Below are positions 46,852 to 56,257 of a DNA stretch of 64,000 nucleotides, in pieces. How positions within the stretch are numbered: the stretch's first letter is position 1; each line of letters starts with the position of its first letter. The position numbers were made by a program, and so were the translations under genes. Below the pieces are notes generated by a model. That model saw only the letters and a list, made by a program, of their open reading frames with translations, did no database searches and was not told where the DNA came from. Location: assembly GCF_004153195.1 (NCBI RefSeq), contig NZ_SEMC01000003.1, positions 124,001 to 188,000 on the forward strand. Direction: 5' to 3'. Source of the DNA: Sporolactobacillus sp. THM19-2 (lineage in GTDB: Bacteria > Bacillota > Bacilli > Bacillales > Sporolactobacillaceae).

Positions 46852-46936
46852 TCGAGCAGCTTAAACTGATTTTTCGCGGAACATATCATCCTCCGGTCTG
46901 GATTCGGATCAAAGCGGGCAAAATAACCAGATGAAG
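46852..46936 (+). pseudogene. Truncated 5' fragment of a pRiA4b ORF-3 gene
   Basis: The plus strand encodes IEQLKLIFRGTYHPPVWIRI and then loses similarity at a stop. It parallels the first 25 codons of the gene at 45287, and the similarity continues upstream into non-coding DNA (GTTGGATGAG... CGTCGTAAAATAGC), showing that the whole 5' region was duplicated and then cut. Confidence 0.8.
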
Positions 46937-46999
46937 TGGCGAACCCCGCAGGCCTCTGAACAGCCTTTCCTTAGTCCATGAGAAAGAAGGGATCCATCC

Positions 47000-48601
47000 A
47001 TGATTTACCAGTTAAAAATAACGATGAAGCAGGTGCATCCTCCAATCTGGGCGCGTCTGCAAGTAACAAGCGACAGCACTTTTGAAGATCTCAATGATTA
47101 TTTACAGGATGTATTCGATTACGAAGAGGATCAACCGCATATTTTTGAGATGCCTGAAAACCCGGATAATCGGAGAGGTCTCGCTGGTGAGATCCAACGA
47201 TTTCTCCCGATCACCGTACAGATTGTTTCTTCTATTGATTCATGGGATACTGCGACCGATAAAGAGCTATTAGAAGAAGAAGATTTTATACTTGAAAATT
47301 TTCTGTGCAACTCTGGTGATAAGGGAACCTATCAATTCGGCAGTGATGTCTATGAGATTCTTCTTGAAAAGCGTATCCATTCAGACCAGGGCAATTTCCC
47401 GAAATGTGTAAAAATCAGTCAGGGATTTTTCAACTATCTGAACGAAAAAATCAGGAAGGATGACCGGGAAGCAGTGTTATTTGCAGACCCTTCCGAAGTT
47501 GTTGATGAAATGAATGATCTTTTTGAACTATATAACGAAGAATTATTTGATCTGACAGAGAATGCCGATGACTGGCGGATATTGATCGACTTCGCCAGCC
47601 GTTACAGGGAACTGGCGCCCTGGAAGTGGCTGGATTCCGATCAGGTAATTGCTCTGGATCTGCCAGGTTATACAGACCGGGCCTATTGCTTCATCCTCGG
47701 CGCCGACAATATGTTATTTGGCCTGGCCGTTTATCTGGGGAAAACAGGACTGGCACGTGTGAATGAGACGTATGAAACGATCAATGAAGAAGAAATGCCG
47801 GAGATTTACCGTCGTAATCGTGGACTGAATCTTTCATTTACCGGCCAGGAAGACATGTCACCGGAAGAATGGTTATTGTTTGAAGAGCTGGGCCTTTACC
47901 CGGACGAGGGAGAATGGCCGATGTTTCGCAGCTTTACGCCTGGGATGGCGCCATGTTTCCTGAAACAAAATGAGATTCGGCAAATGTCGGCCATTCTTGA
48001 GCAGATTACAGATGTAGCTATTCAAGCAAAAAAGTCGCCCCGATCTATTCCACACTATCAGGATGAACAGTGGTTTCTACGGTCGTTCCACGATACATCT
48101 GAGACGAAGCTGGACACCCTGTTCACGCCGGACCGTGAAACGGAAATACGGAAATATTCCACCGATGTCCCACTGGGTGACCTGGGATTCAGCCTGAAAC
48201 AATTGAAAAAGAGCAGCCCTGTGTTGAACGTCTGGGCGGAGGTTGGCGTCCGCTATGCCCCTGTCCCGGTTAAGTCTGAAAACGATCCATGTCCCTACTA
48301 TCCAAAAATCTATTTAATGGTGGATCATCAAAACGGACAGATAATGAAATTCGCATTAGTCCCTCCTGAGAAAGAAATCGATAAAGAGGCTTACGCTCGC
48401 TTCATCCGTCTATCGTTCCTTGAACTGATTCAGGAACTTGGACGTCGTCCGAGCGGAATCTTGATTGATAGCAGCGACATGCGGCATATCCTCCAACCCG
48501 TCTGTAAAATACTGGGTATCTTCTGCAACGAGTCGACAAATCTCCGGGGGTTATCAGCTATGCTGCTTGCCATGGAGGATGAGATGGGAAATTTACCATG
48601 A
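47000..48601 (+). CDS. Long pRiA4b ORF-3 fusion protein with C-terminal DUF6930-like region
   Basis: 533 residues. The first 165 are a pRiA4b ORF-3 domain (MIYQLKITMKQVHPPIWARL, NFLCNSGDKGTYQFGSDVYEIL, FPKCVKISQGFFNYL). A second domain, about 195-360, contains WKWLDSDQVIALDLPGYTD and CFILGADNMLFGLAVYLG. The C-terminal third (395-520, WAEVGVRYAPVPVKSEND ... RRPSGILIDSSDMRHILQP) resembles DUF6930-type domains often joined to it. It is acidic, soluble and intact. No enzymatic motif is evident to me. Confidence 0.8.
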   Translation: MIYQLKITMKQVHPPIWARLQVTSDSTFEDLNDYLQDVFDYEEDQPHIFEMPENPDNRRGLAGEIQRFLPITVQIVSSIDSWDTATDKELLEEEDFILENFLCNSGDKGTYQFGSDVYEILLEKRIHSDQGNFPKCVKISQGFFNYLNEKIRKDDREAVLFADPSEVVDEMNDLFELYNEELFDLTENADDWRILIDFASRYRELAPWKWLDSDQVIALDLPGYTDRAYCFILGADNMLFGLAVYLGKTGLARVNETYETINEEEMPEIYRRNRGLNLSFTGQEDMSPEEWLLFEELGLYPDEGEWPMFRSFTPGMAPCFLKQNEIRQMSAILEQITDVAIQAKKSPRSIPHYQDEQWFLRSFHDTSETKLDTLFTPDRETEIRKYSTDVPLGDLGFSLKQLKKSSPVLNVWAEVGVRYAPVPVKSENDPCPYYPKIYLMVDHQNGQIMKFALVPPEKEIDKEAYARFIRLSFLELIQELGRRPSGILIDSSDMRHILQPVCKILGIFCNESTNLRGLSAMLLAMEDEMGNLP

Positions 48602-49013
48602 TATGCCATCAGAAGTTGGTCTGGAAGATTGCTTTCAATTCGGTGATTTATGTCTGAATGTGGATGGCCACACTTTACCGTACAAATTACGTCATCTTTT
48701 TTTACCCATTTTTCGTCGCCTTTATTTATCTGTCACAGGAAAATCCTATGCTCTTGCCTGCCGTCCGATCAGAAGTATGGCTGCGTTCCCATTACATTTA
48801 AGTGTACATTTATTTGTCTAATTTGTGAATATGAAAAAAAGCCTGTGTCACGCGCAAATGTGACCCGATCGACAGATTCCGGCCGCATCCGTCAGGAAAA
48901 ATCAGGACGACATTCTCAAAAATTATCCGGTTTACTAAAAAGACTATTAACCACACTGTTAACTGCTCAAACCCGTCATGCAAGTCCCCGACCGATCAAA
49001 TGTACTGTGCAAT
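48602..49013. other. Intergenic stretch upstream of gltT
   Basis: About 410 bases without a supported gene. Plus-strand frames crossing it have no ribosome site. Confidence 0.4.
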
Positions 49014-49041
49014 TTGTGCATTGGCGATCCTGTTGTATAAT
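49014..49041 (+). promoter_or_regulatory. Sigma-A promoter of gltT
   Basis: TTGTGC (49014-49019) and a perfect TATAAT (49036-49041) with 16-base spacing. The transcript has a leader of about 145 bases before the TTG start of gltT. Confidence 0.65.
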
Positions 49042-49192
49042 AAAATTTCCGGGGTTATGCTTCTGCATGATGTTTGCCTGATTATATTGTGACTGCTCTC
49101 ACAATCATAAGGGCCGCACGCCCGGTTACCTGGATCGTTCATCGTTAAGGACAGAGACAGAGAACAGCAGACGGTAAAGGTGGTTAAATAAA

Positions 49193-50458
49193 TTGAAGAA
49201 ATTTGGTTTGGCAACGCAGATTTTCGCCGGACTGATCCTGGGGATTGTGGTTGGCGCTGTTTTTTATGGTAATGAAACAGCGATAGCTATCCTCCAGCCA
49301 TTCGGTGACATTTTTATTCATTTGATCAAGATGATCGTTATTCCGATTATTGTGTCGGCACTGATTGTCTCTATCGCCAGTGTCGGTGATGTGAAAAAAC
49401 TTGGGAAACTCGGCGGGAAGACGATCATCTATTTTGAAATCATCACAACGCTGGCACTCGGGATCGGTCTGATTTCCGCCAACGTATTCCATCCGGGGTC
49501 GGGCATTAATCTATCAAGTCTTTCGAAGGGGGACATTTCCACTTATGAACAGACAGCCAGATCGAGTGAGCAGACAGGGGTGGTCAGCCATTTTGTCGAC
49601 ATCATCCCGAGTAATGTGTTTCAGTCACTGGCGCAGGGCGATCTGCTGCCGGTTATCTTTTTCTCAGTGATTTTCGGAATCGGCGTGGCATCGATCGGCA
49701 GACGCGGACAACCAGTACTGAACTTTTTTGAAGGCACGCTGGAAGCGATGTACTGGGTCACTAATCTGGTCATGAAGTTTGCGGCATTCGGTGTGTTCGG
49801 GCTGATTGGCGTCAATGTGGCCCGGTTCGGTCTTTCTTCACTGATCCCGCTCGGCAAACTGGTGCTTGTCATTTACGGGACGATGATCTTGTTTGTTCTC
49901 CTCGTTCTCGGGCTGATCGCACGAGCTGCCGGAACACGTATTTTCACATTGTTCCGCATTCTAAAAGACGAACTGCTTCTTGCCTTCACAACTGCCAGTT
50001 CGGAAGCGGTCCTGCCCAGGCTGATGGATAAAATGGTCCGGTTTGGCTGTCCGAAATCCATCACGTCATTTGTGGTCCCGACCGGATATACGTTCAATCT
50101 GGATGGATCGGCAATCTATCAGTCGATTGCCGCCCTGTTCATTGCACAGATTTACGGTATTCACCTTTCCCTCGGCCATCAGCTGACTCTTCTTGTTATC
50201 CTGATGCTGACATCGAAAGGAATGGCCGGCGTGACCGGAGCATCGTTCGTTGTCCTTTTGACGACACTGGGGTCGATGGGACTGCCGCTGGAAGGCGTCG
50301 CATTCATTGCCGGCATTGACCGTATTCTGGATATGCTGCGGACTGTAGTCAATGTCGTCGGCAATGCACTCGCCTCAGTAGTCATGTCCAAATCAGAAGG
50401 TGTGTTTGATCAGAAAAAGTCAGAGGCCTATCTTCTCTCTCAGCATAAATTAGCGTGA
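49193..50458 (+). CDS. gltT: GltT-type glutamate/aspartate symporter
   Basis: 421 residues of the DAACS (dicarboxylate/amino acid:cation symporter) family, taking up glutamate and aspartate with protons or sodium. The start MKKFGLATQIFAGLILGIVVG and later blocks (IKMIVIPIIVSALIV, the serine-rich TTASSEAVLPRL loop, GYTFNLDGSAIYQSIAALFIAQ, DRILDMLRTVVNVVGN) follow B. subtilis GltT more closely than GltP. The start codon is TTG with AAAGGTGG nine bases upstream. It has its own promoter and terminator. Confidence 0.92.
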   Translation: MKKFGLATQIFAGLILGIVVGAVFYGNETAIAILQPFGDIFIHLIKMIVIPIIVSALIVSIASVGDVKKLGKLGGKTIIYFEIITTLALGIGLISANVFHPGSGINLSSLSKGDISTYEQTARSSEQTGVVSHFVDIIPSNVFQSLAQGDLLPVIFFSVIFGIGVASIGRRGQPVLNFFEGTLEAMYWVTNLVMKFAAFGVFGLIGVNVARFGLSSLIPLGKLVLVIYGTMILFVLLVLGLIARAAGTRIFTLFRILKDELLLAFTTASSEAVLPRLMDKMVRFGCPKSITSFVVPTGYTFNLDGSAIYQSIAALFIAQIYGIHLSLGHQLTLLVILMLTSKGMAGVTGASFVVLLTTLGSMGLPLEGVAFIAGIDRILDMLRTVVNVVGNALASVVMSKSEGVFDQKKSEAYLLSQHKLA

Positions 50459-50554
50459 AACAGGCCACGCTGCGGGGAACCCGGAGGATGATGTGAATCC
50501 CAAAAGTTGAACGCATCGGGCTGCTCCACCCGGGGGCTGCCCGTTAGTGCGCAC

Positions 50555-50589
50555 TAAAAAAGTCCGGATCAGGTGATCCGGACTTTTTT
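50555..50589. terminator. Bidirectional terminator between gltT and the aldo/keto reductase
   Basis: AAAAAAGTCCGGATC and GATCCGGACTTTTTT form a perfect 15-base stem around a four-base loop. It can end both converging genes. Confidence 0.95.
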
Positions 50590-50602
50590 CTATATATCAC
50601 GT

Positions 50603-51547
50603 TCAGGCAAATTGTTTATCAATGGCCTGATAATCTGCATCACTGAGCGAGACGTCGTACGCTCCGAGATTACTCAGCAGCTGTTCCGGCGTTCTGGCTC
50701 CGGGAATGACGGGCCCGATCAGCGGATTTTTCAGATACCACGCCAGTACGAGCTGAGCAACAGTCGCATGGCTTGCCTCGGCGATCGGTCTGAGCCGGTC
50801 CACTTTTCGAATATTCGCCTCCAGCTGATCCGCAGCGTACAGATCAATCTCGTGACGGTGGTCCTCTTTCGTAAAGGTCGGCATATGATCTGCAGAATAA
50901 CGGCCGGTGAGGAGCGCCGCCGCAAAGGGCTCATATGGAACGAAAGAGATCCGGTTTTCTTTCAGATAGGGCAGCAGCTGCTTTTCTGCTCCTCTCTGAA
51001 ACAGATTGTACTGATTTTCAACCAGGTCGACATATCCGTCACGGTTTGCTTCCTTCACCTGTTCCAGTGAGAAATTGGAAACCCCGATGGCGCGGATCTT
51101 CCCTTCTTCCCGCAGTTTCTGCAGGGCACCGACGGCTTCAGCTTTCGGCGTATCTTCGTCCGGGAAGTGGATATAGAAAATATCCAGATAATCCGTCTGC
51201 AGACGTTTCAGGCTGTCCTCCACCGCCTGCCTCAGAAACTCCGGCGAATTGTTCAGTGTCACTGACCCGTCAGACGCCACCTGATGCGCCGCTTTAGAGG
51301 CCAGAATCACCTTGTGGCGGTCATTGTGCTGCAGAACCTCACCAATCAGTTCCTCCGAATGGCCGAGCCCGTACATGAAGGCCGTATCAATCATTTCCAC
51401 CTTATGATCGATGGCTGTCTGAACGACTTTCCTGCCTGTTTCATCATCCAGATTTGGAAACAGATTATAGCCTCCGACTTTATTTGTGCCAAGTCCGAGC
51501 GGATTCACGTGGATTCCGCTTTTTCCAATCACTGCTTTTTCCACCAA
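50603..51547 (-). CDS. Aldo/keto reductase (IolS/YccK-like)
   Basis: About 314 residues with the AKR barrel. LGLGTNKVGGYN near the N-terminus, the catalytic tyrosine in MIDTAFMYGLGHSEELIGE with its aspartate, a lysine in VILASKAAHQ, and IGVSNFSLEQVKEA and PVIPGARTPEQLLSNL for NADPH binding. It reduces carbonyl substrates with NADPH; the substrate cannot be told. The start is TTG at 51547 or the GTG directly after it, following AAAGGCTGG. Single gene, ending at the shared terminator. Confidence 0.9.
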   Translation of the reverse strand: MVEKAVIGKSGIHVNPLGLGTNKVGGYNLFPNLDDETGRKVVQTAIDHKVEMIDTAFMYGLGHSEELIGEVLQHNDRHKVILASKAAHQVASDGSVTLNNSPEFLRQAVEDSLKRLQTDYLDIFYIHFPDEDTPKAEAVGALQKLREEGKIRAIGVSNFSLEQVKEANRDGYVDLVENQYNLFQRGAEKQLLPYLKENRISFVPYEPFAAALLTGRYSADHMPTFTKEDHRHEIDLYAADQLEANIRKVDRLRPIAEASHATVAQLVLAWYLKNPLIGPVIPGARTPEQLLSNLGAYDVSLSDADYQAIDKQFA

Positions 51548-51714
51548 TATGCACCAGCCTTTCTCTTTCTTTATTCATCGTAACCGGACAGGTCCATCAT
51601 GGTCAAAAGATTTGATTGAGAAACATGTCACCGTTCATTTGCCCTCCAGCCTGCATTGGGGGGCCGGGCGAACGGGACGCGGTTTTCACCCTGAAAAGCA
51701 AGGGAGAACAGAAT

Positions 51715-51746
51715 AGACCGCCTGTTCGAAAAGTGAAAGGCGGTCT
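51715..51746. terminator. Hairpin at the end of the ABC transporter operon
   Basis: AGACCGCCT (51715-51723) and AGGCGGTCT (51738-51746) form a perfect 9-base stem. The U-run is better on the plus strand (TCTTTTCCC) than on the minus strand, so its direction is uncertain. Confidence 0.6.
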
Positions 51747-51757
51747 TTTCCCTGCCG

Positions 51758-52921
51758 TCAGCTCATCAGCTGTTTTCTTTTTCCAATTACAAGTGCCAGT
51801 GCAATAAAGGCTGCTGTGAATATCAGAACAATGACCATGGCTGAAAGCGCAGGCTGAAGACTTTCCCAGCTGAAATCAGTCAGCCTGGCGATGTTTGCGT
51901 TCGCCTGGACATACCAGTAGGTCGGTGTAAAGCTGGCTATTTTCAGTACCGTGTCATTCAAAAACTCCTGCGGGACAAAGACGCCGCTGATAAAACTGGG
52001 GCCCAGTGTCAGGACATTAGCTACAGCCGATATGGCACTGAAATTTTTAATCAGGCTGCCGATCAGAAAACTGAGGCCGGAGATGCATGCCGTAAAGACC
52101 GTCGCATTCAGAATAAAATAGACCATGTTTGGTGTGCCGATGCTTTTGCCATCAAGCAGAAAACAGAAACCGACCAGCACCACCAGAGACACCACGGCGA
52201 ACAGCAGAATGGCAGAGAACATTTGCAGGTTAAACTGCAGATGACGGATCGGTGAGCAAAAGATGCGCCGGCGGACATCAAGCTTATTGAACACCATCAG
52301 AACGGCGGAAATGCCCAGAATCAGAACGGCTGAAAGCGTATAGGAGAGGAAGTTGAAATAGTACATGGAAAAGCTCTCCGAGGTTTTCGCCTGTTTCTGT
52401 TTCTGTACCGTAACGCGCGTGTCACCGGCCAGGTTCTGTTTCAGTCGTTCGGCCAGCTGCTGCTGCGTCAGATCAGGGTCATGTTTCGCATACAGACGCA
52501 CGAGATTCCAGTACTGCCGGACATGGAGGTCGATATAGGCGTTTTCTGCCGAGTTGGGGACAACCGTTTTTTCAATCTGCATCGAGCCGCCATCCAGCAT
52601 ATTTTCACTGTATCCCCGGGGGATGCGCATAATATATGTCACATTGCGAAAAAACAGGGCATCCTGCAGCTTTTCCGTCTGATCCGGGATGGAGATAAAC
52701 TCGGCACTCTTTCCCAGCTCCTGGCGAAAGCCTTCAGTCAGCGGCGTTTTTTCTTCATCAATGAACGCGATTTTTGCCTTTTCCTGCCTGAAACCGGTCC
52801 GCCCTTCATATGTGCTGGTCGCTGAGATGGCGATGGAAATAGCCAGAAAGATCACGATATAAAGAGAAACAGAAAGCCAGTTTCTCAGGAATAGTTTCAT
52901 ACACAGCTTAAAGACTGGCAT
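51758..52921 (-). CDS. ABC-2 permease, LnrN-like
   Basis: 387 residues: one N-terminal helix (about 12-35), an extracellular domain of about 150 residues (RTGFRQEKAKIAFIDEEK...), then five helices (about 195-385). This is the typical ABC-2 exporter permease with the ALSAMVIVLIFTAAFIALAL end. It overlaps the preceding permease by 14 bases. The ATPase-permease-permease set with an adjacent NarL-type two-component system parallels B. subtilis LnrLMN (YfiLMN), which exports linearmycin-type polyenes; substrate here is inferred. Confidence 0.78.
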   Translation of the reverse strand: MPVFKLCMKLFLRNWLSVSLYIVIFLAISIAISATSTYEGRTGFRQEKAKIAFIDEEKTPLTEGFRQELGKSAEFISIPDQTEKLQDALFFRNVTYIMRIPRGYSENMLDGGSMQIEKTVVPNSAENAYIDLHVRQYWNLVRLYAKHDPDLTQQQLAERLKQNLAGDTRVTVQKQKQAKTSESFSMYYFNFLSYTLSAVLILGISAVLMVFNKLDVRRRIFCSPIRHLQFNLQMFSAILLFAVVSLVVLVGFCFLLDGKSIGTPNMVYFILNATVFTACISGLSFLIGSLIKNFSAISAVANVLTLGPSFISGVFVPQEFLNDTVLKIASFTPTYWYVQANANIARLTDFSWESLQPALSAMVIVLIFTAAFIALALVIGKRKQLMS

Positions 52922-54050
52922 ATTTTCGCCTCCTGACCATCAGATAGGTGCCCGCGCAGAACAGGATGATAAATCCGCACATCACGAGCAGGTTGAGCGT
53001 AAACCGGTGAAGCGAATCATAATAGTAAAGGGCATAGAATGCGTCGGTTAATAGATTGACCGGATTGATCCAGGCCAGCAGCGGGACGTGTTCGGCAATC
53101 AGGTATTTCATATTCAAATACATCATCCCGGCCAGGAAGGATCCGACCATCGTCACAACGATGAGGAGAGCGATTTTCAGCCCTTCTCCGGTTTTCACGA
53201 TCGCACCGATAAAGGCACCGAATGACTGACCGAGAATACTGCCGACAAACGCAGTCAGAAGAACGTAACCGGTCCGGTGCCCGAAATCAATCCCCAGTCC
53301 ATAATGGAGATAGGCCAGCAGTAGCAGGATTTCCGCATAGAGGATCAGTAACCCGGCGAAACTGCCGGCCAGAAACGCCTTCAGTTTATGAACGGGCGCC
53401 ATATTGACTCTTGCCGCCCGGTCGGAAATGTCCGCCTGAATATCAGTCACTTCTTTCATGCCCCAGAAACTGCCGTACAGACAGGCCATGGCAATCAGCG
53501 AATAAAAGTAATTGAGCAGGTTATCCGGTTCCGCGCTGCCTCCTGCCGTTTCCTTGACAAAGTGATGCTGATCGCCAATATCGCTCAGCAGGCCGTCCTT
53601 CATGGCAACCGGATTTTCTGAAGCAATGCGCGTCACCGCCGCACTGGCGGATCGGTACTGATCGGCGAAGCTTTTCATGATGCTCTGATTCATGCCTGTC
53701 TCTTTGACCGTCAGTTCGATCGTCCGGCCACTTGTGTAATAACCGGCAATCTTTCCCTGCCTCAGCCACTGATCAGCTTCAGCACGGCCGGTTGCCTGCT
53801 TCAGGTTAAAAAGCCGGTCCTTACCTGTCGACACCTCTTTCATCACGGCCTGAAACGGGGCGTCGAACGACTCTTCTCCGCCTGGGACGAGCGCCGCGTC
53901 AATCGGATGAAAAGCTTCATTATTGCCGATGTTCATAAACGCCATATAGAAAAAGGTGCCAAGGATAATCGGGAACAGAAAGGTCCAGAAGACCAGCTCC
54001 CGGTCGCGGATCAGACATTTCAATCGGTAAATAAATACATGCCGGAACAT
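52908..54050 (-). CDS. ABC-2 permease, LnrM-like
   Basis: 380 residues with the same design as its partner: helix at about 18-40, a large extracellular segment (about 45-180), then five helices ending GFIILFCAGTYLMVRRRKYASL. It begins 15 bases after the ATPase gene. The two permeases are not close copies, consistent with a heterodimeric channel. Charged tail and length are normal. Confidence 0.78.
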   Translation of the reverse strand: MFRHVFIYRLKCLIRDRELVFWTFLFPIILGTFFYMAFMNIGNNEAFHPIDAALVPGGEESFDAPFQAVMKEVSTGKDRLFNLKQATGRAEADQWLRQGKIAGYYTSGRTIELTVKETGMNQSIMKSFADQYRSASAAVTRIASENPVAMKDGLLSDIGDQHHFVKETAGGSAEPDNLLNYFYSLIAMACLYGSFWGMKEVTDIQADISDRAARVNMAPVHKLKAFLAGSFAGLLILYAEILLLLAYLHYGLGIDFGHRTGYVLLTAFVGSILGQSFGAFIGAIVKTGEGLKIALLIVVTMVGSFLAGMMYLNMKYLIAEHVPLLAWINPVNLLTDAFYALYYYDSLHRFTLNLLVMCGFIILFCAGTYLMVRRRKYASL

Positions 54051-54065
54051 GACCCCACCTCCTTT

Positions 54066-54995
54066 TCAGTCCCGCAACTGTTTCCCGGTGATTTCCAGGA
54101 ACACGTCGTTGAGGCTCGGCAATTCAGAGTAAATTCTTCCAAAACCGATCTGATTTTTCTTTAAAAATCCAAGCACAGCCTCGAGGTTATTCGTTCCCTT
54201 GCCGGACTTGATAATCAGTCGCTTATCCGGATGTTCAACGGAAACGATGCCGGGCATATGGCGCAGTTCCTGCAGCTGCCCTTCATCAATGGAAAAAGCC
54301 TCGATTGTGATTTTTTCACCAAGGGTGATCATCGCCTTCAGTTCCTCTTTCGTGCCTGATGCAATCACCCGTCCTTTATCAAGGATGACGATCCGTGTAC
54401 AGATCTGTTCCACTTCCTCCATATAATGAGAGGTATAAACGATGGTCGCCCCCTCTGCCTGAAGGCGTTCGATCCCTTCAAGAATCTTGTTCCGGCTCTG
54501 CGGATCCACCGCGACGGTCGGTTCATCAAGAAATATCAGTTTCGGTTTATGAGCAATGCCGCAGGCGATATTAAGTCGGCGCAGCAGGCCGCCGCTTAAT
54601 TTCTTCGGTCGAAACTTGCGCCAGGCATCGAGTTCAACGAAGTGAATCGCCTCTTCGACAAGACGCTTCCGTTCCTCTCTGTCACTGATATACAGCCCGC
54701 AGAAATAGTCAATATTCTCATAAACGGTCAGTTCATCAAAGACGGCAACGTTCTGCATTACAATCCCGATATGTCTTTTAATCTCATAAGCGTCCGGAGA
54801 CATCTTTTTCCCGAAGATCGTCACTTCCCCTTTATCAAACGTGAGCAGCGATAACATACAGTTTATCGCTGTGCTTTTGCCTGATCCATTAGGTCCGAGC
54901 AGGCCAAAGATCTCCCCTTCATGAACGTCAAGGGACAGGTGATCCAGGGCAACCAGATCACCATACCTTTTAACCAGATTGTGAACATGAATCAT
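54066..54995 (-). CDS. ABC transporter ATPase, LnrL-like
   Basis: 309 residues. Walker A GPNGSGKST near residue 34, Q-loop VMQNVAVFDELT near 80, signature LSGGLLRRLNIACG near 134 (LSGG followed by leucine rather than Q), Walker B LIFLDEPTVAVDP near 156, H-loop in TIVYTSHYMEE. A C-terminal extension of about 90 residues is common to drug-exporting ABC-2 ATPases. It is the first gene of the operon, divergent from the histidine kinase gene. Confidence 0.85.
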   Translation of the reverse strand: MIHVHNLVKRYGDLVALDHLSLDVHEGEIFGLLGPNGSGKSTAINCMLSLLTFDKGEVTIFGKKMSPDAYEIKRHIGIVMQNVAVFDELTVYENIDYFCGLYISDREERKRLVEEAIHFVELDAWRKFRPKKLSGGLLRRLNIACGIAHKPKLIFLDEPTVAVDPQSRNKILEGIERLQAEGATIVYTSHYMEEVEQICTRIVILDKGRVIASGTKEELKAMITLGEKITIEAFSIDEGQLQELRHMPGIVSVEHPDKRLIIKSGKGTNNLEAVLGFLKKNQIGFGRIYSELPSLNDVFLEITGKQLRD

Positions 54996-55077
54996 GGCTC
55001 GATCAGCTCCCTTCCCTTATATCTCCAGTGTATCCGGCGCCGCGCTTCTCTGGTAGTGCCGGCAATCATCAATTGAA

Positions 55078-55091
55078 ATGACAATTGTCAT
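55078..55091. promoter_or_regulatory. Palindromic operator between the ABC and two-component operons
   Basis: ATGACAATTGTCAT is a perfect 14-base palindrome lying midway between the divergent ATPase gene and kinase gene. NarL/LuxR-type response regulators bind such dyads (compare the DesR and LnrK classes), so the regulator encoded at 56254 is the obvious candidate. Confidence 0.6.
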
Positions 55092-55144
55092 GAATCACCG
55101 GCATTGTACCTGCACCGGAAAAATGCTTAAATAAATGTAACAGA

Positions 55145-56257
55145 ATGAATCAGGGATGGAAGATCGCTATGGATGCACTCATCGATAAACTCATTTTAAT
55201 GACCGGCTGTCTGGCCGTATACCTGACCGGGGCCACATTCACCGACAATGTAGCCCCCGTCCTTCTTTCCTTTACGTGTGCCTGTCTGCTCAGCTACTAT
55301 GACCAGTCGCGCATCCGGATCTTCCTGACGGCCGTGTACCTCTTACTTTCCTTTTTCCTGCCCTGGTTTTATGTTTTTCTGCCGCTGATCTGTTATGATT
55401 CCTTTTTTTCAAAAGGGCAGTGGATCCTGCTCCCGGGCGTGCTGTCACTTGCCGTCTCCCGGCCATCTGATATTAGGATTCAGATGCTCGTCCTGGCGCT
55501 CTTGCTGCTCTCCGCCTGTCTGAGATACCGGACGGCGTCCCTTTTCAAATTAAAAAATCAATTCTACGATCTGCGTGATACGACGAAGGAGATGGCTTTT
55601 CGACTGAAAAAACAGAATCAGGATCTGTTGATAAACCAGGACACGGAAGTCCGCATGGCAACGCTTGGCGAACGCAACCGAATCGCAAGGGAGATTCACG
55701 ATAATGTCGGTCATCTGCTCTCCCGTGCCCTGCTGCAGACCGGTGCCCTGCTGATCATCAACCGTGATAAAAAAACGAAAGAGGAGCTTTCGCGCCTAAA
55801 AGAGACGCTGTCCGAGGCGATGACCAGCATCCGCTCCAGTGTACATGATCTGTATGACGAGTCGATCGATCTTGAAAAGCAGCTGAACGATCTGAAGGAT
55901 AAGTTCACCTTTTGCCCGGTCACGCTTGATTATTCGGTTCATAAGCTGCCGGGAAGCAAAGTCAATGTCGCACTGATTTCGATTGTCCGGGAGGCTTTGT
56001 CCAACATGGCCCGTCATTCCAATGCGACAGCTGCCCGGATCATCCTTCGGGAACATCCGGCTTTCTACCAGTTAATGATTTCCGATAACGGGCAGGCGCG
56101 TCCGGTCGATACCGGTGAAGGCATCGGCCTGAAGAACATGCAGGACCGGGTTGAAGCGTTACGGGGTGTGATCAATTTCGAGACGGGGCAGGGATTTAAA
56201 ATCTTTATTTCCGTACCTAAAAAGGCAGAGCAATTAAAGGAGGCAGAGCCATCATGA
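55145..56257 (+). CDS. Sensor histidine kinase, LnrJ/DesK-like
   Basis: 370 residues (or 362 from the ATG at 55169, which has a slightly better ribosome site). Five or so membrane helices cover residues 15-130. The HisKA_3 dimerisation helix carries the phosphorylated His in IAREIHDNVGHLLSRAL near 186, and the HATPase region has the N box ALSNMARHSNATAARI and G box GEGIGLKNMQDRVEAL. The sensor is membrane-embedded without an extracellular domain, as in intramembrane-sensing kinases that detect cell-envelope drugs. It overlaps the regulator gene by four bases. Confidence 0.88.
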   Translation: MNQGWKIAMDALIDKLILMTGCLAVYLTGATFTDNVAPVLLSFTCACLLSYYDQSRIRIFLTAVYLLLSFFLPWFYVFLPLICYDSFFSKGQWILLPGVLSLAVSRPSDIRIQMLVLALLLLSACLRYRTASLFKLKNQFYDLRDTTKEMAFRLKKQNQDLLINQDTEVRMATLGERNRIAREIHDNVGHLLSRALLQTGALLIINRDKKTKEELSRLKETLSEAMTSIRSSVHDLYDESIDLEKQLNDLKDKFTFCPVTLDYSVHKLPGSKVNVALISIVREALSNMARHSNATAARIILREHPAFYQLMISDNGQARPVDTGEGIGLKNMQDRVEALRGVINFETGQGFKIFISVPKKAEQLKEAEPS

